37,493 nucleotides of DNA from positions 1 through 37,493 of the forward strand of contig RFSW01000005.1 of the NCBI GenBank assembly GCA_009923755.1. Reading direction: 5' to 3'. Source of the DNA: Betaproteobacteria bacterium (lineage in GTDB: Bacteria > Pseudomonadota > Gammaproteobacteria > Burkholderiales > UBA3065). This document shows, piece by piece, positions 25,612-37,493 of this stretch (positions are counted from its first letter, which is position 1; every line of letters begins with the position of its first letter). The translations under genes were made by a program, and so were the position numbers. Under the pieces are notes generated by a model. The model did not search any database, was not told where the DNA came from, and worked only from the letters and a program-made list of their open reading frames with translations.

Positions 25612-26172
25612 ATGAATCAAGTTCACGCCAACATCCTTTTGGCCGCCGCCGTGACGCTCGCTCTGGCCGGTTGCGCCAGCAAGAAGCCGGCCGGCGCCGA
25701 AGGCGCAGCCATCGAGGAGCGTGGCGCGGCGTCCAGCAGCGCGTCTGATGGCAAGTCCTCCAGCACCGGCAAGGACGCGGTGGTCGCGCGCAGCCTGGGT
25801 GACGAAGGCGATGGCTCGGGCGACGTCGCCGGCGCTCCGTCGGCACGCCAGATCTTCTTCGATCTCGATCAGTACACGGTCAAGCCGGAGTATCAGGGCG
25901 TGGTCCAGGCCACGGCCGATTTCCTCAAGAGCAAGCCCAAGGTTCGCGTCATCATTCAGGGCAATACCGACGACCGCGGCAGCCGCGAGTACAACCTCTC
26001 GCTCGGACAAAAGCGTGCCGAGTCGGTGCGCAGGGCGCTTGGTGTGCTCGGTATCGGCGAAGACCGCATCGAGGCCGTGAGTTTCGGCGAAGAGAAGCCG
26101 ATGGCCGAGTGCCATGACGAGTCCTGCTGGTCCAAGAACCGTCGCGCCGACATCGTCTATCAGGCCCGCTGA
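25612..26172 (+). CDS. pal: Peptidoglycan-associated lipoprotein Pal
   Basis: Lipobox LALAGC; OmpA-like IFFDLDQYTVKPEYQGVV...VIIQGNTDDRGSREYNLSLGQKRAESVRRAL. Confidence 0.98.
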   Translation: MNQVHANILLAAAVTLALAGCASKKPAGAEGAAIEERGAASSSASDGKSSSTGKDAVVARSLGDEGDGSGDVAGAPSARQIFFDLDQYTVKPEYQGVVQATADFLKSKPKVRVIIQGNTDDRGSREYNLSLGQKRAESVRRALGVLGIGEDRIEAVSFGEEKPMAECHDESCWSKNRRADIVYQAR

Positions 26173-27152
26173 TGCGTCTGCGCCGACTCGTCGCCGGCCT
26201 GTTGGCCGCCAGCCTGTTGGCGGCCTCGCCGGCGTGGGCCATCTTTGGCGATTCCGAGGCGCATAAGCGCATCGACGAGCAGGTCAAGGCCCTGCAGGCG
26301 GCAACTGAGCAGATGCGCGCCCTTGATGGGCGGATCGGCGCGGTCGAGGGCACCGTCAACGGCGGCACGCTACTCAATCTGCTCAACCAGATTGAGGCGC
26401 TGACCGCCGAGATCGCCCGTCTGCGTGGCGAGCTTGAGGCGGCCAACAACCGGCTTGATATCGCCGACAAGCGCGCCCGCGACCTCTACCTCGATGTCGA
26501 CGGCCGGCTGCGCGTGTTGGAGACACCACCGCCGGTCGCAGCGGCCCCGGCAGCTCCCACGGCGCCCGCGGCCAGCAGCCAGCCGCCGACCGCCCCGCCG
26601 GCCATTGCCGACACCGGTCTGCGCCCTGATGCGCCGCCAGCCGAGACTGTGCCGATGCCGGCAGTGAGCACCGGTGCGCAACCCACACCCGCGACCGCGC
26701 CGAGCCCGACGGGCGCGCCCAAAGGCGGGCCGGTCGCTCAGCTCGCCCCGGCCCGGCCCGGCTCAGCGGGCGAGCTCGCCAGCGAAGCGGCTGCTTATGA
26801 GGCGGCGCACGCCGCTCGGCGCGAGGCGCGCTATGGCGAGGCGGCGCGCTTGTTCCAGCAGTTCATCGCCGCTCACCCCAACAGCCCGCTGGCCGCACCG
26901 GCGCAGTACTGGACCGGTGATTCGCTGTTCAACACCAAGGACTATGCCGGCGCCATCGCCGCGCAGAAGCGGCTGCTCGACACCTGGCCGGGCAGCGCCA
27001 AGGTGCCGGACGCCCTGCTCAATATGGCGAGCGCCATGCGTGACGGCGGTGACCTGACCGGTGAGCGCAAGACGCTGGAGCAGCTGGTCGCCCGCCATCC
27101 GGCGAGCGAAGCCGCGGAGAAGGCGCGCAAGCGTCTGGCTGCAAAGCGTTGA
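26172..27152 (+). CDS. cpoB: Cell division coordinator CpoB (YbgF)
   Basis: Signal peptide, coiled coil, Ala/Pro-rich linker, C-terminal TPR (YWTGDSLFNTKDYAGAIAAQKRLLDTWPGSAKVPDALLNMASAM). Confidence 0.95.
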   Translation: MRLRRLVAGLLAASLLAASPAWAIFGDSEAHKRIDEQVKALQAATEQMRALDGRIGAVEGTVNGGTLLNLLNQIEALTAEIARLRGELEAANNRLDIADKRARDLYLDVDGRLRVLETPPPVAAAPAAPTAPAASSQPPTAPPAIADTGLRPDAPPAETVPMPAVSTGAQPTPATAPSPTGAPKGGPVAQLAPARPGSAGELASEAAAYEAAHAARREARYGEAARLFQQFIAAHPNSPLAAPAQYWTGDSLFNTKDYAGAIAAQKRLLDTWPGSAKVPDALLNMASAMRDGGDLTGERKTLEQLVARHPASEAAEKARKRLAAKR

Positions 27153-27841
27153 TGCCCTTGCAAGGCGCGTCTGGCGCTACGCTGGCCGACCCGCTCGCGC
27201 TGGGCGTTCTGCGCGTCAACGAGGTGTTCCTGTCGGTTCAGGGCGAATCCAGCCGGGTCGGCTTGCCGACCGTCTTTGTGCGGCTGACCGGCTGTCCGCT
27301 GCGCTGCCGATGGTGTGACACCGAGTACGCGTTCCACGAGGGGGCGAACCGCAGTGTGGCCGACCTCGTCGACGACATCCGCCGGCACGGCGCGCGTCAT
27401 GTGTGTGTCACCGGCGGTGAGCCGCTGGCGCAGCCGTCTGTGCACGCACTGATGAGGGCTCTGCTGGACGCTGGCCACGAGGTGTCGCTTGAGACCAGCG
27501 GCGCGCTCGACACCGCACCCGTCGATCCGCGGGTGCGCGTGGTGATGGACCTCAAGTGCCCCGATTCCGGGGAGGTCGGGCGCAACCGGTGGGCCAATCT
27601 GGCGCATCTGCGGGCGCACGACGAACTCAAGTTCGTGCTTGCCTCGCGCGCCGATTACGACTGGATGCGCGAAGTGCTCCAGCGCGAGGGTCTGACACAG
27701 CGCTGCGGTGTGCTCGCCTCGCCGGTCTGGGGCGAACTCGACCCCGCCCGATTGGCCGAATGGATCCTTGCCGACCAACTTGACGTGCGTTTGCAGGTGC
27801 AACTGCACAAGGTGCTCTGGCAGGACGCGCGCGGACGATGA
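27152..27841 (+). CDS. queE: 7-carboxy-7-deazaguanine synthase (radical SAM)
   Basis: [35 protein letters not shown] (CxxxCxxC), VTGGEPLAQ. Confidence 0.96.
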   Translation: MPLQGASGATLADPLALGVLRVNEVFLSVQGESSRVGLPTVFVRLTGCPLRCRWCDTEYAFHEGANRSVADLVDDIRRHGARHVCVTGGEPLAQPSVHALMRALLDAGHEVSLETSGALDTAPVDPRVRVVMDLKCPDSGEVGRNRWANLAHLRAHDELKFVLASRADYDWMREVLQREGLTQRCGVLASPVWGELDPARLAEWILADQLDVRLQVQLHKVLWQDARGR

Positions 27842-28548
27842 GCGGGCAGGGCGGGTTGCCGCTGGAGGCGGGTAGCGGCCGTCGCGCCGTGGTGTTGCTG
27901 TCGGGGGGGCTCGACTCCGCCACCACCCTGGCGGCAGCGGTGCGCGCTGGCTGGGCCTGTTACGCCTTGTCGTTTGATTACGGTCAGCGCCATGGGGTCG
28001 AGATCGAGGCCGCCCGGCGCCTGGCGAGCGCGCTCGGCGCTGCAGCGCATCGGGTGGTGCGGCTGGATCTGGCGGTGTTTGGGGGTTCGGCGCTGACCGA
28101 CCCCGCCATCGCGGTGCCGGAGACGCCCGGCGAGGGTATTCCAGTGACCTATGTCCCGGCGCGCAACACGGTGTTTCTGTCGATGGCGCTGGCTTGGGCA
28201 GAGACGCTCGACGCGCACGACATCTTCATCGGTGCGAATGCCGTGGACTACTCCGGCTACCCCGATTGCCGACCGGATTATCTTGCCGCCTTCGAGGCGA
28301 TGGCCAATCTGGCCACCCGAGCCGGCGTCGAAGGGTCGCGCATCCGCATCCGCGCGCCGCTGGTGGATCTCGCCAAGGCGGAGATCGTCAGACTGGCGAT
28401 CGAATGCGGCGTCGATCCGGCCACCACAGTGTCTTGCTATCAGGCCGATGCGGCGGGTCGTGGGTGTGGCGTCTGCGATTCGTGTCGCTTGCGTGCCCGC
28501 GGTTTCGTCGACGCGGGACTCCCCGACACCACCCGCTACGCGCCGTAA
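27838..28548 (+). CDS. queC: 7-cyano-7-deazaguanine synthase
   Basis: [18 protein letters not shown]...[16 protein letters not shown]...[18 protein letters not shown]...[15 protein letters not shown]. Confidence 0.97.
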   Translation: MSGQGGLPLEAGSGRRAVVLLSGGLDSATTLAAAVRAGWACYALSFDYGQRHGVEIEAARRLASALGAAAHRVVRLDLAVFGGSALTDPAIAVPETPGEGIPVTYVPARNTVFLSMALAWAETLDAHDIFIGANAVDYSGYPDCRPDYLAAFEAMANLATRAGVEGSRIRIRAPLVDLAKAEIVRLAIECGVDPATTVSCYQADAAGRGCGVCDSCRLRARGFVDAGLPDTTRYAP

Positions 28549-28555
28549 AGCGGGT

Positions 28556-29023
28556 TCAGCTGCGGACCAGGATCACCGGTCGCGGCGAGTGATGAAGCAA
28601 GCGCATCGACACCGAGCCGAGCAGCACTCCCGAGAGGCCGCCATGCCCGCGGTTGGCTAGCACGATGGCCTGGCAGTCATGGCGCTCGGCGGCATCAAGG
28701 ATGGCCGCGACCACGTCGCCCACCACGACGTGTGACTCATGCACAAGACCAGCCTCTTGCGCCAGTCGGCCGGCCTTGCGCAGCGCCTTGCGACCCTCGT
28801 CGCCGTGATATCGCTGCAGGTCCGCTTCGGCGATGAAGCGCCCGATGTTGCCGCGCACGGGCGCTTGCACGTTGAGCAGCACCAGTGTGGCAGGCGCACG
28901 CTGGGTGGCAGACAGCGCCACGGCATGGCGCACTGCCGCCAAGCTGCGCGGCGAACCGTCGACCGGCAGGAGCAAACGGGTACAGCCTCGGCTGTCCGTC
29001 CAAGTGGGCGCACTGCGCGTCAT
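28556..29023 (-). CDS. Universal stress protein (UspA family)
   Basis: RLLLPVDGSPRSLAAVRHAVAL...IVLANRGHGGLSGVLLGSVSMRLLHHSPRPVILVR. Confidence 0.92.
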   Translation of the reverse strand: MTRSAPTWTDSRGCTRLLLPVDGSPRSLAAVRHAVALSATQRAPATLVLLNVQAPVRGNIGRFIAEADLQRYHGDEGRKALRKAGRLAQEAGLVHESHVVVGDVVAAILDAAERHDCQAIVLANRGHGGLSGVLLGSVSMRLLHHSPRPVILVRS

Positions 29024-29745
29024 GGTCGATGCCCTTCCTCGATCGGGACCGGCGCGGTCGCCAACCGTCTGCGTTTGAGCACGCTGGCAACGGTCAGCAC
29101 CAGAGCGACCCCGGCTACACCGCTGACCGTATGCAGCCAGCGGGCCGACTCCAGCAGCCCGGCGTGCGCCGGGTCGCTGACCAGGGTGACGCCGGCCACC
29201 CAGCCAAGCAGGCCGCCGCCACACGTGACGATGACAGGAAAGCGATCCATCCAGCGCATGATGATCTGCGACGAGAAAACGATCAGCGGGATGCTGATCA
29301 GCAAACCGAGAACCAGCAGCAACAGGCTTCCGTGGGCTGCGGCAGCGATACCGATGACGTTGTCCAGACTCATCACAAGGTCCGCCACCATGATGATGCG
29401 CACCGCCTGCCAGAAGCCTGAGGCTTCGCTGCTGTCACTGTCGGCCTCTTCACCCGGGATGATGAGCCGAACCGCGATCCATAGCAGCAGCAGGGCGCCG
29501 ATGGTCTTGACCCAGGGCAAGTCGAGCAGCAGGGCGGCGAACACGGTGAGCGTGACGCGCAGGCCGATGGCGGCGGCGGTGCCCATCATCACTGCCCGCC
29601 GGCGTTGCACTTGGGGTAGTCTGCGCGCAGCCAGCGCGATCACCACGGCGTTGTCGCCCGAGAGGACGATATCGACGCCGATGATCTGCAGCAGGCCGAC
29701 CCAGAACAGTGGCGTCTGCAACTCCTGGATAACGTCTGCCAGCAA
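29020..29745 (-). CDS. TerC family integral membrane protein (start inferred at TTG)
   Basis: [38 protein letters not shown]...[21 protein letters not shown]. Confidence 0.9.
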   Translation of the reverse strand: MLADVIQELQTPLFWVGLLQIIGVDIVLSGDNAVVIALAARRLPQVQRRRAVMMGTAAAIGLRVTLTVFAALLLDLPWVKTIGALLLLWIAVRLIIPGEEADSDSSEASGFWQAVRIIMVADLVMSLDNVIGIAAAAHGSLLLLVLGLLISIPLIVFSSQIIMRWMDRFPVIVTCGGGLLGWVAGVTLVSDPAHAGLLESARWLHTVSGVAGVALVLTVASVLKRRRLATAPVPIEEGHRP

Positions 29746-29808
29746 GGGGCGGTACCGGGAACAAGGACCCGCGAGTATAGCCGTAGCCCCCGGCCCGGAC
29801 CTCTGCCG

Positions 29809-30603
29809 ATGCGCACGTACCTCGATCTGTTGCAGCACATCCTTGACCACGGTAGCGACCGTGCCGACCGCACCGGCACTGGCACCCGTTCGGTGTTCGG
29901 GTATCAGATGCGCTTCGACCTGTCGGCGGGCTTCCCGCTGCTCACCACCAAGAAGCTGCACACCCGCAGCATCATCCATGAGCTGCTCTGGTTCCTGCGC
30001 GGCGAGACCAATGTCCGCTCGCTACAGGCCGAGGGTGTCAGCATCTGGGACGAATGGGCCGACGCGGATGGCGAGCTCGGCCCGGTCTATGGCCATCAGT
30101 GGCGGCACTGGCCGGCGCGCGACGGTGGCGAGATCGACCAGATCCGTCAGCTGGTCGATGGCCTACGCCGTAACCCCGCATCGCGCCGGCACATCGTCAC
30201 GGCGTGGAACCCGGCGGATGTCGATCGCATGGCGCTGCCCCCCTGTCATGCGCTGTTCCAGTTCCACGTCGCCAACGGCCGGCTCTCCTGCCAGCTCTAT
30301 CAGCGCAGCGCTGACGTCTTTCTCGGGGTGCCCTTCAACATCGCCAGCTATGCCTTGCTCACCCATATGGTGGCGCAGGTCTGCGAGTTGCAGGCGGGAG
30401 ATTTTGTGCACACCCTGGGCGATGCCCACCTCTACCTCAACCATCTGGAGCAGGCCCAGCTACAGCTCACGCGTGAGCCGCTGCCGCTGCCCAGACTCAG
30501 ACTCGATCCACGGGTGAAGGACCTGTTCGATTTCACCTTCGACGACATCGTGATCGAGGGTTACGATAGCCATCCTCATATCCCAGCGCCGATCGCTGTC
30601 TGA
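29809..30603 (+). CDS. thyA: Thymidylate synthase
   Basis: [69 protein letters not shown]...[13 protein letters not shown]. Confidence 0.99.
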   Translation: MRTYLDLLQHILDHGSDRADRTGTGTRSVFGYQMRFDLSAGFPLLTTKKLHTRSIIHELLWFLRGETNVRSLQAEGVSIWDEWADADGELGPVYGHQWRHWPARDGGEIDQIRQLVDGLRRNPASRRHIVTAWNPADVDRMALPPCHALFQFHVANGRLSCQLYQRSADVFLGVPFNIASYALLTHMVAQVCELQAGDFVHTLGDAHLYLNHLEQAQLQLTREPLPLPRLRLDPRVKDLFDFTFDDIVIEGYDSHPHIPAPIAV

Positions 30604-30619
30604 GCGGAGCCTTAGAGCC

Positions 30620-31129
30620 ATGCTGACGCCCAAGACCCTGACCCTGCTGGTGGCGCGCAGTCGCAACGGCGTGATCGGCGTCGACAACCGCCTGCCGTGG
30701 CATCTGCCAGAGGATCTCAAGCGTTTCCGTGCGCTAACCATGGGCCACCCGATCATCATGGGGCGGCGCACCTGGGATTCCATCGGCCGGCCCTTGCCCG
30801 GGCGTCGCTCGATCGTCGTCACCCGGGACACCGGCTGGAAGGCCGACGGTGCCGAGGTCGCGCACAGCATCGGCGAGGCGCTGGTGCGCTGCAGCGGCGC
30901 CGAGAAGCCGTTCGTGGTCGGCGGCGGCGAGCTGTACGAGGCCACCTTGCACCTTGCCACGCACATCGAGCTCACTGAGGTCGACATCGACATCGAGGGC
31001 GATGTGCACTTCCCGCCGCTCGATCCAGCCCATTGGCGGGAGGTGGCGCGTCAACCGGGGCTCAGCGAGGGCGTCGGCTATTCCTTTGTCACCCTGGAAC
31101 GGGTGATCGGGCTCAGCCTCGGCATCTAG
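30620..31129 (+). CDS. folA: Dihydrofolate reductase
   Basis: TLLVARSRNGVIGVDNRLPWHLPEDLKRFRALTMGHPIIMGRRTWDSIGRPLPGRRSIVVTRD. Confidence 0.98.
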   Translation: MLTPKTLTLLVARSRNGVIGVDNRLPWHLPEDLKRFRALTMGHPIIMGRRTWDSIGRPLPGRRSIVVTRDTGWKADGAEVAHSIGEALVRCSGAEKPFVVGGGELYEATLHLATHIELTEVDIDIEGDVHFPPLDPAHWREVARQPGLSEGVGYSFVTLERVIGLSLGI

Positions 31130-31135
31130 CTGGCG

Positions 31136-31630
31136 TCAGCGGCCCTGCGAGCTGCCGCCACGCGGCGTCTTGCGGCGCTTGCCGGCCATCTGCCGGTCGC
31201 GCGAACGAGTATCGAGGCTACCCCCACGCCGCTTCGGCGTGTCGGCTGCGCTGCGCCTCGAGCCGGGCACGCGCGGCGTAGCAACACGCCGTTTGCTCAG
31301 CACCGCCACCGGCTCACTGGGCGGCTGAGGCCGCCACAAGACCAGCGTCTTGCCGATGTGCTGGATCGCTTGGGCGCCGGTCGCCGCGCAGAGCGACTCG
31401 AGCATCGCCTCGCGGTCCTCTCGGGCATCATCGATGATGCGCACCTTGATGAGTTCGTGGGCCGTGAGCGCGCGGTCGGTCTCACCGATCACGCCCTCGC
31501 TGAGGCCATCGCTGCCGATCTGCACCACCGGTTTGAGGGCGTGCGCGCGGGCGCGCAAGGCGCGGCGTTCGCTGGCGGTAAGGGTCGGCGCGGGTAGCGC
31601 GCCGTCGTCGGGCAAGGGTCGATCGGTCAT
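31136..31630 (-). CDS. yhbY: CRS1-YhbY domain RNA-binding protein (ribosome-associated) with basic C-terminal tail
   Basis: LTASERRALRARAHALKPVVQIGSDGLSEGVIGETDRALTAHELIKVRI; divergent from rlmE as in many proteobacteria. Confidence 0.93.
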   Translation of the reverse strand: MTDRPLPDDGALPAPTLTASERRALRARAHALKPVVQIGSDGLSEGVIGETDRALTAHELIKVRIIDDAREDREAMLESLCAATGAQAIQHIGKTLVLWRPQPPSEPVAVLSKRRVATPRVPGSRRSAADTPKRRGGSLDTRSRDRQMAGKRRKTPRGGSSQGR

Positions 31631-31686
31631 GGGCGGATGATACGGCAGGTGCAGCCCGCCCCGCGGCGCATCGTAGAGGCCCGATA

Positions 31687-32343
31687 ATGGGCGTCATGAT
31701 CAAACGAGCCGGAAGCAAGCGGTGGATGCGCGAGCATGTCACCGACCCCTTCGTCAAACAGGCGCAGAAGGATGGCTACCGGTCACGGGCCGCCTACAAG
31801 CTCCTTGAGATCGCGCAAAAAGATCGCCTGTTGCAAGCCGGCGCGATCGTCTTCGATCTGGGCGCTGCGCCCGGTGGCTGGTCGCAGGTGGCTGCACGCG
31901 CGGTCGGCCAGTCGGGGCGCGTCTATGCCGTCGACCTGCTGGCGGTGCAGCCGGTGCCGGGCGTACAGATTCTGCGCGGCGATTTCACCGCGGCGCAGAC
32001 CCGCGCCGAGCTGCTCGCCCTGGCGCCGAGCGGGGCCGACCTTGTTTTATCCGATATGGCCCCCAATCTCACCGGTATCGTCGATCGCGACCAGCGTTTG
32101 AGTTTCGAGTTGGCCGAGTTGGCGGTCGTTTTTGCCGCCGAGGCCTTGCGCCCGGGCGGGTCGGTGCTGCTCAAGGTGTTTCAGAGCGAGTGGGTGGAGG
32201 GTCTGCGAGGCGCAATGGACGAACTTTTCACGCGTGTCGCCGTCCGAAAACCAGAGGCCTCGCGAGGGCGCAGTGCCGAGGTTTTCCTGCTCGGCACCGG
32301 GCTGCGCCACACGGTTGTGCGCAGTTCCATGAATCAGCCGTAG
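31687..32343 (+). CDS. rlmE: 23S rRNA (uridine(2552)-2'-O)-methyltransferase
   Basis: DPFVKQAQKDGYRSRAAYKLLEIAQKDRLLQAGAIVFDLGAAPGGWSQVAA...DLVLSDMAPNLTGI; start may be 31696. Confidence 0.97.
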   Translation: MGVMIKRAGSKRWMREHVTDPFVKQAQKDGYRSRAAYKLLEIAQKDRLLQAGAIVFDLGAAPGGWSQVAARAVGQSGRVYAVDLLAVQPVPGVQILRGDFTAAQTRAELLALAPSGADLVLSDMAPNLTGIVDRDQRLSFELAELAVVFAAEALRPGGSVLLKVFQSEWVEGLRGAMDELFTRVAVRKPEASRGRSAEVFLLGTGLRHTVVRSSMNQP

Positions 32344-32402
32344 AATCAACCGGGAATCTCGGGCTTTGTCGGCCCGGTCTCGTTCCGTGAGGGGACATCG
32401 AC

Positions 32403-34294
<1,892 letters not shown>

Positions 34295-34313
34295 TCGGTG
34301 ATTTCAGCCGCCG

Positions 34314-34344
34314 GGGCCCGCCAAGTGCGGGCCCTTTCGTTTTC
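34314..34344 (+). terminator. Rho-independent terminator after ftsH
   Basis: gggcccgc-caagt-gcgggccc followed by tttcgttttc. Confidence 0.75.
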
Positions 34345-34371
34345 GGGCGGCGTTTTTGTCACAATCGCGCC

Positions 34372-35226
34372 ATGACTGCACCCGCCGCCCCACTGACCTC
34401 ACTCCGTTGCGGCACACACTCGCTGGATCTGTCGCGACCGTTGCTGATGGGCATCGTCAATGTGACGCCGGATTCCTTCTCCGATGGCGGCTTGCATGCC
34501 GACACCGGTGCAGCCGTGGCGCACGCCCGTGCCTTGCTTCAGGCCGGCGCCGACATCCTCGACATCGGCGGCGAGTCGACCCGCCCCGGTGCACAGCCGG
34601 TGAGCCTCGACGAGGAGCTGCACCGCGTCATCCCGGTGATCGAGGCTTTGGCCGCGGAGGGCGTGCCGCTCTCCATCGACACCTATAAGCCCGAGGTGAT
34701 GCGCGCAGCGGTAGCCGCCGGCGCCAGCCTCATCAACGACGTGTTCGCCCTGCGACAGCCCGGGGCGCTGGAGGCCGCGGCGCAGACCAGTGCTGCGGTG
34801 TGTCTCATGCACATGCAGGGCACGCCCCAGACCATGCAGGCCGATCCGCACTATGCCGATGTGGTGACGGAGGTCACGGGCTTTCTGGCCCAGCGCGTGG
34901 CCGCCTGCGAGGCCGCCGGCATCGATCGTCACCGCATCGTGGTCGACCCTGGCTTCGGCTTCGGCAAGAGCACCGCCCACAACATCGCGCTGCTGCGCGG
35001 CCTTGGCAGCATCGTGCGGGGCACCGGCCAGCCGCTGTTGGCGGGGCTGTCGCGCAAGTCGGTGCTCGGGCGCATCACGGCCCGCGAGCAGGCTGCTGAC
35101 CGCGTGGCCGGCAGCGTCGCCAGCGCACTCATCGCCGTGCAGAACGGCGCGCGCCTCCTGCGCGTGCACGATGTCGCGGCGACGCTCGACATGGTCCGCG
35201 TCTGGCAGGCGCTGGAGGCCGCATGA
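34372..35226 (+). CDS. folP: Dihydropteroate synthase
   Basis: [21 protein letters not shown]...[18 protein letters not shown]...[14 protein letters not shown]. Confidence 0.98.
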   Translation: MTAPAAPLTSLRCGTHSLDLSRPLLMGIVNVTPDSFSDGGLHADTGAAVAHARALLQAGADILDIGGESTRPGAQPVSLDEELHRVIPVIEALAAEGVPLSIDTYKPEVMRAAVAAGASLINDVFALRQPGALEAAAQTSAAVCLMHMQGTPQTMQADPHYADVVTEVTGFLAQRVAACEAAGIDRHRIVVDPGFGFGKSTAHNIALLRGLGSIVRGTGQPLLAGLSRKSVLGRITAREQAADRVAGSVASALIAVQNGARLLRVHDVAATLDMVRVWQALEAA

Positions 35227-36560
35227 GCCGGCGCTGGTTCGGTACCGACGGGGTCCGTGGCGCGGTCGGCGAGGCGCCGATGACACCGGAGTTTGTCATG
35301 CGGCTGGGCCACGCTTTTGGTGTCGAACTGCAGCGCGAGGGGCGCAGTGGTCGCCCGGCAGTGCTGATCGGCAAGGACACGCGCATCTCCGGCTACATGC
35401 TGGAGGCGGCGCTCGAGGCGGGCTTGGCGGCGGCGGGTGTTGATTCGCATTTGGTGGGGCCCCTGCCCACCCCCGGCGTGGCTTACCTCACCCGGGCGCT
35501 GCGCCTGTCGGCCGGCATCGTCGTTTCGGCTTCGCACAACCCGTACCCTGACAACGGCATCAAGTTCTTCTCCGGCAATGGCGAGAAGTTGCCCGATGAG
35601 CTCGAGGCGCGCATCGAGGCGCAGCTGGAGGCGCCGTTGCGCTGCCGGCCGGCGGGCGAGCTTGGCCGCGCCTTCCGCATCGCCGATGCGGCCGGTCGCT
35701 ATATCGAATTCTGCAAGAGCACCTTTCCCACTGAACTCGACCTGCGAGGCCTCAAGCTGGTGGTCGATTGCGCGCACGGTGCGGCGTATCACATCGCGCC
35801 GCATGTGTTCCACGAGCTTGGCGCCGAGGTGGTGGCCTTGTTCAACCAGCCCGACGGATTCAATATCAACGAGGCGTGCGGCGCCACCGAGCCGCAGGCT
35901 CTGGCGGCGGCGGTGCTGGAGCACCAGGCCGACGCCGGTATCGCCCTCGATGGCGACGCCGATCGCCTGATCATGGTGGACGCCGCCGGGCACGTGGTCG
36001 ATGGCGATGCCTTGCTCTACGCCATTGTCCGTCAACGGCACGCGCGCGCGCCGGTGGCGGGGGTGGCCGGCACGCTGATGAGCAACCTTGGCCTTGAGCA
36101 GGCGCTCGGCCGCTTGGGCGTCGACTTCGGCCGCGCCGCCGTGGGGGATCGTTACGTCCTCGAGATGATGCGCGAACGCGGCTGGCTGTTCGGCGGCGAA
36201 TCCAGCGGACACATCATCTGCCTCGACCGCCACAGCACCGGCGATGGCCTGGTGAGTGCGCTGCAGGTGCTGGCCGCCATGGTCGCAGAGCAGTGCGCGC
36301 TGGCCGACTTGCTGGCCGACTTGCGGCTCTGCCCGCAGGTGCTGCGCAGCGTGCGCGTGCCAACCGATTTTGATTGGCGCAACTTTGCGCCTTTGCAGGA
36401 CGCCGCAATTGCCGCCGAGGGCGCCTTGGGGTCGCGCGGCCGTCTGCTGGTGCGCGCCTCCGGCACCGAGCCGCTGCTACGCCTGATGGTCGAGGCCGAC
36501 GACGCAGCCCTGGCTCGCGAACTGGTGGATGCGCTTGCGGCCACTTTGCCGCGAGCCTGA
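35223..36560 (+). CDS. glmM: Phosphoglucosamine mutase
   Basis: [27 protein letters not shown]...[26 protein letters not shown]...[19 protein letters not shown] overlap with folP. Confidence 0.98.
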   Translation: MSRRWFGTDGVRGAVGEAPMTPEFVMRLGHAFGVELQREGRSGRPAVLIGKDTRISGYMLEAALEAGLAAAGVDSHLVGPLPTPGVAYLTRALRLSAGIVVSASHNPYPDNGIKFFSGNGEKLPDELEARIEAQLEAPLRCRPAGELGRAFRIADAAGRYIEFCKSTFPTELDLRGLKLVVDCAHGAAYHIAPHVFHELGAEVVALFNQPDGFNINEACGATEPQALAAAVLEHQADAGIALDGDADRLIMVDAAGHVVDGDALLYAIVRQRHARAPVAGVAGTLMSNLGLEQALGRLGVDFGRAAVGDRYVLEMMRERGWLFGGESSGHIICLDRHSTGDGLVSALQVLAAMVAEQCALADLLADLRLCPQVLRSVRVPTDFDWRNFAPLQDAAIAAEGALGSRGRLLVRASGTEPLLRLMVEADDAALARELVDALAATLPRA

Positions 36561-36581
36561 CCACGCCGTTTGGCCCGCACC

Positions 36582-36607
36582 CGCCTGTTGCGCCCATGCA
36601 ACAGGCG
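36582..36607. other. Perfect 10-bp inverted repeat downstream of glmM (cgcctgttgc-gcccat-gcaacaggcg)
   Basis: Read directly; hairpin without a T tract, in the glmM-porin intergenic region. Confidence 0.8.
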
Positions 36608-36725
36608 TGCTTCAAAAGGGTGCTGATTTTGCCTTTGGTAACCTCTTTGTCATCTTTGCTTGCCACCCTCTTCCTAGGGAAACGTCCAGCTGATGTACCC
36701 CACCGTCCTTCCACGGAGATACGAA

Positions 36726-37493
36726 ATGACCAAGTTCCACCCCAAGCGCCTTGCGCCTGTGAGTTCCGTTGCCGCCCTGGCCGCCGTTTTGGCGACCTTC
36801 AGCGCGCCCGCCGCCGCCAATATGGAGGCCCTGCTCGAGAAGCTGCATGCCAAGGGCGTGCTCTCGGATGACGAATACAAGGAAATGAAGCAGGAAGCTC
36901 GCGAGGCTGCCCGTGCCAACCGCGACTTCAAGGCCGAGATCATGGGTGACAAGGCCAAGCGCGAGCTGCCCACCGGCTTGAACGGTGCGTTCAGCAACAA
37001 CTTCACGTGGACCAGCGGCGACGGTGCCAACTCGATCCGCCTGACCGGTCGTGTGCACGCCGATTATCGCTTTGTCGACAACGATTTCTCTCTTGCGCCG
37101 ATCTCTGCAAATGATCGCGACACCGCGTCTGCGGCCGATGGTTTTGACCTTCGCCGTGTTCGCCTGGGTGCGAGCGGTACTTTGTTCCGTGACATTGATT
37201 ACAACGCAGTTTTCAACATGGTCGGCAGTGCGCCGGTTGTCGATACGGCGTTTATGAACTTTAAGTATTTGCCAAACATGAACTTCCAGTTCGGTCGGTT
37301 TAAGCAGCCGTTCTCGCTGGGTCAGCTGACAAGCTCGAACGACATCGATTTCGCTGAGCGTAGCTACGTCGACCAAGTCATCCCGGGGAAAAAGATGGGT
37401 GCCATGGTTCATGGCGAGCCCAAGCCGGGTTTCACTTATGCAGCGTCGGTATTCCAAGAGGGCGAAAACGAAATCACCCAAGAGGACGGCGAG
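36726..37493 (+). CDS. Partial CDS: phosphate-selective porin O/P-type outer membrane protein (C-terminus outside window)
   Basis: Signal peptide MTKFHPKRLAPVSSVAALAAVLATFSAPAAA; coiled-coil NMEALLEKLHAKGVLSDDEYKEMKQEA; RLTGRVHADYRF...FDLRRVRLGASGTLFRDIDYNAVFN...FMNFKYLPNMNFQFGRFKQPFSLGQL; open to window edge. Confidence 0.8.
   Translation, partial: MTKFHPKRLAPVSSVAALAAVLATFSAPAAANMEALLEKLHAKGVLSDDEYKEMKQEAREAARANRDFKAEIMGDKAKRELPTGLNGAFSNNFTWTSGDGANSIRLTGRVHADYRFVDNDFSLAPISANDRDTASAADGFDLRRVRLGASGTLFRDIDYNAVFNMVGSAPVVDTAFMNFKYLPNMNFQFGRFKQPFSLGQLTSSNDIDFAERSYVDQVIPGKKMGAMVHGEPKPGFTYAASVFQEGENEITQEDGE

Noticed and set aside
28739-30517. 592-aa plus-strand ORF
   Set aside because: Antisense to uspA/terC and then out of frame with thyA; Ser/Arg/Thr-rich low-information translation.
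36647-36666. Pho box upstream of the porin (TTGTCAT...TTGCCAC)
   Set aside because: Half-sites are 13 nt apart rather than 11 and match the consensus weakly.

Overview
High-GC chromosomal segment of a betaproteobacterium (Rhodocyclales-like by synteny and protein style; inference only), mostly core housekeeping genes. Left to right: partial membrane-anchored coiled-coil protein; response regulator and CheX-like pair; PQQ-dependent aldose-sugar-dehydrogenase-like gene (frameshifted) and c-type cytochrome; adhesin-E-like protein; tRNA-Leu(CAA); BLUF-fold/XRE-HTH fusion gene; queA-tgt-yajC-secD-secF-dedA; purB; mutM; coq7; OsmC family; rplM-rpsI; argC; erpA; anmK and M23 peptidase; mutY; ybgC-tolQRAB-pal-cpoB-queE-queC; uspA/terC; thyA-folA; yhbY; rlmE-ftsH (frameshifted); folP-glmM; and the start of a phosphate-selective-type porin. 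No CRISPR array, integrase, transposase or obvious phage cargo was seen. The most unusual items are a BLUF-like domain whose photocycle Tyr and Gln positions appear to be Cys and Leu, fused to an XRE-type HTH; an ftsH split by an apparent 2-nt insertion between its HESGH motif and the rest of the peptidase domain; and a 1-nt frameshift in the sugar dehydrogenase gene. All homology calls are from motif recognition without database searches.
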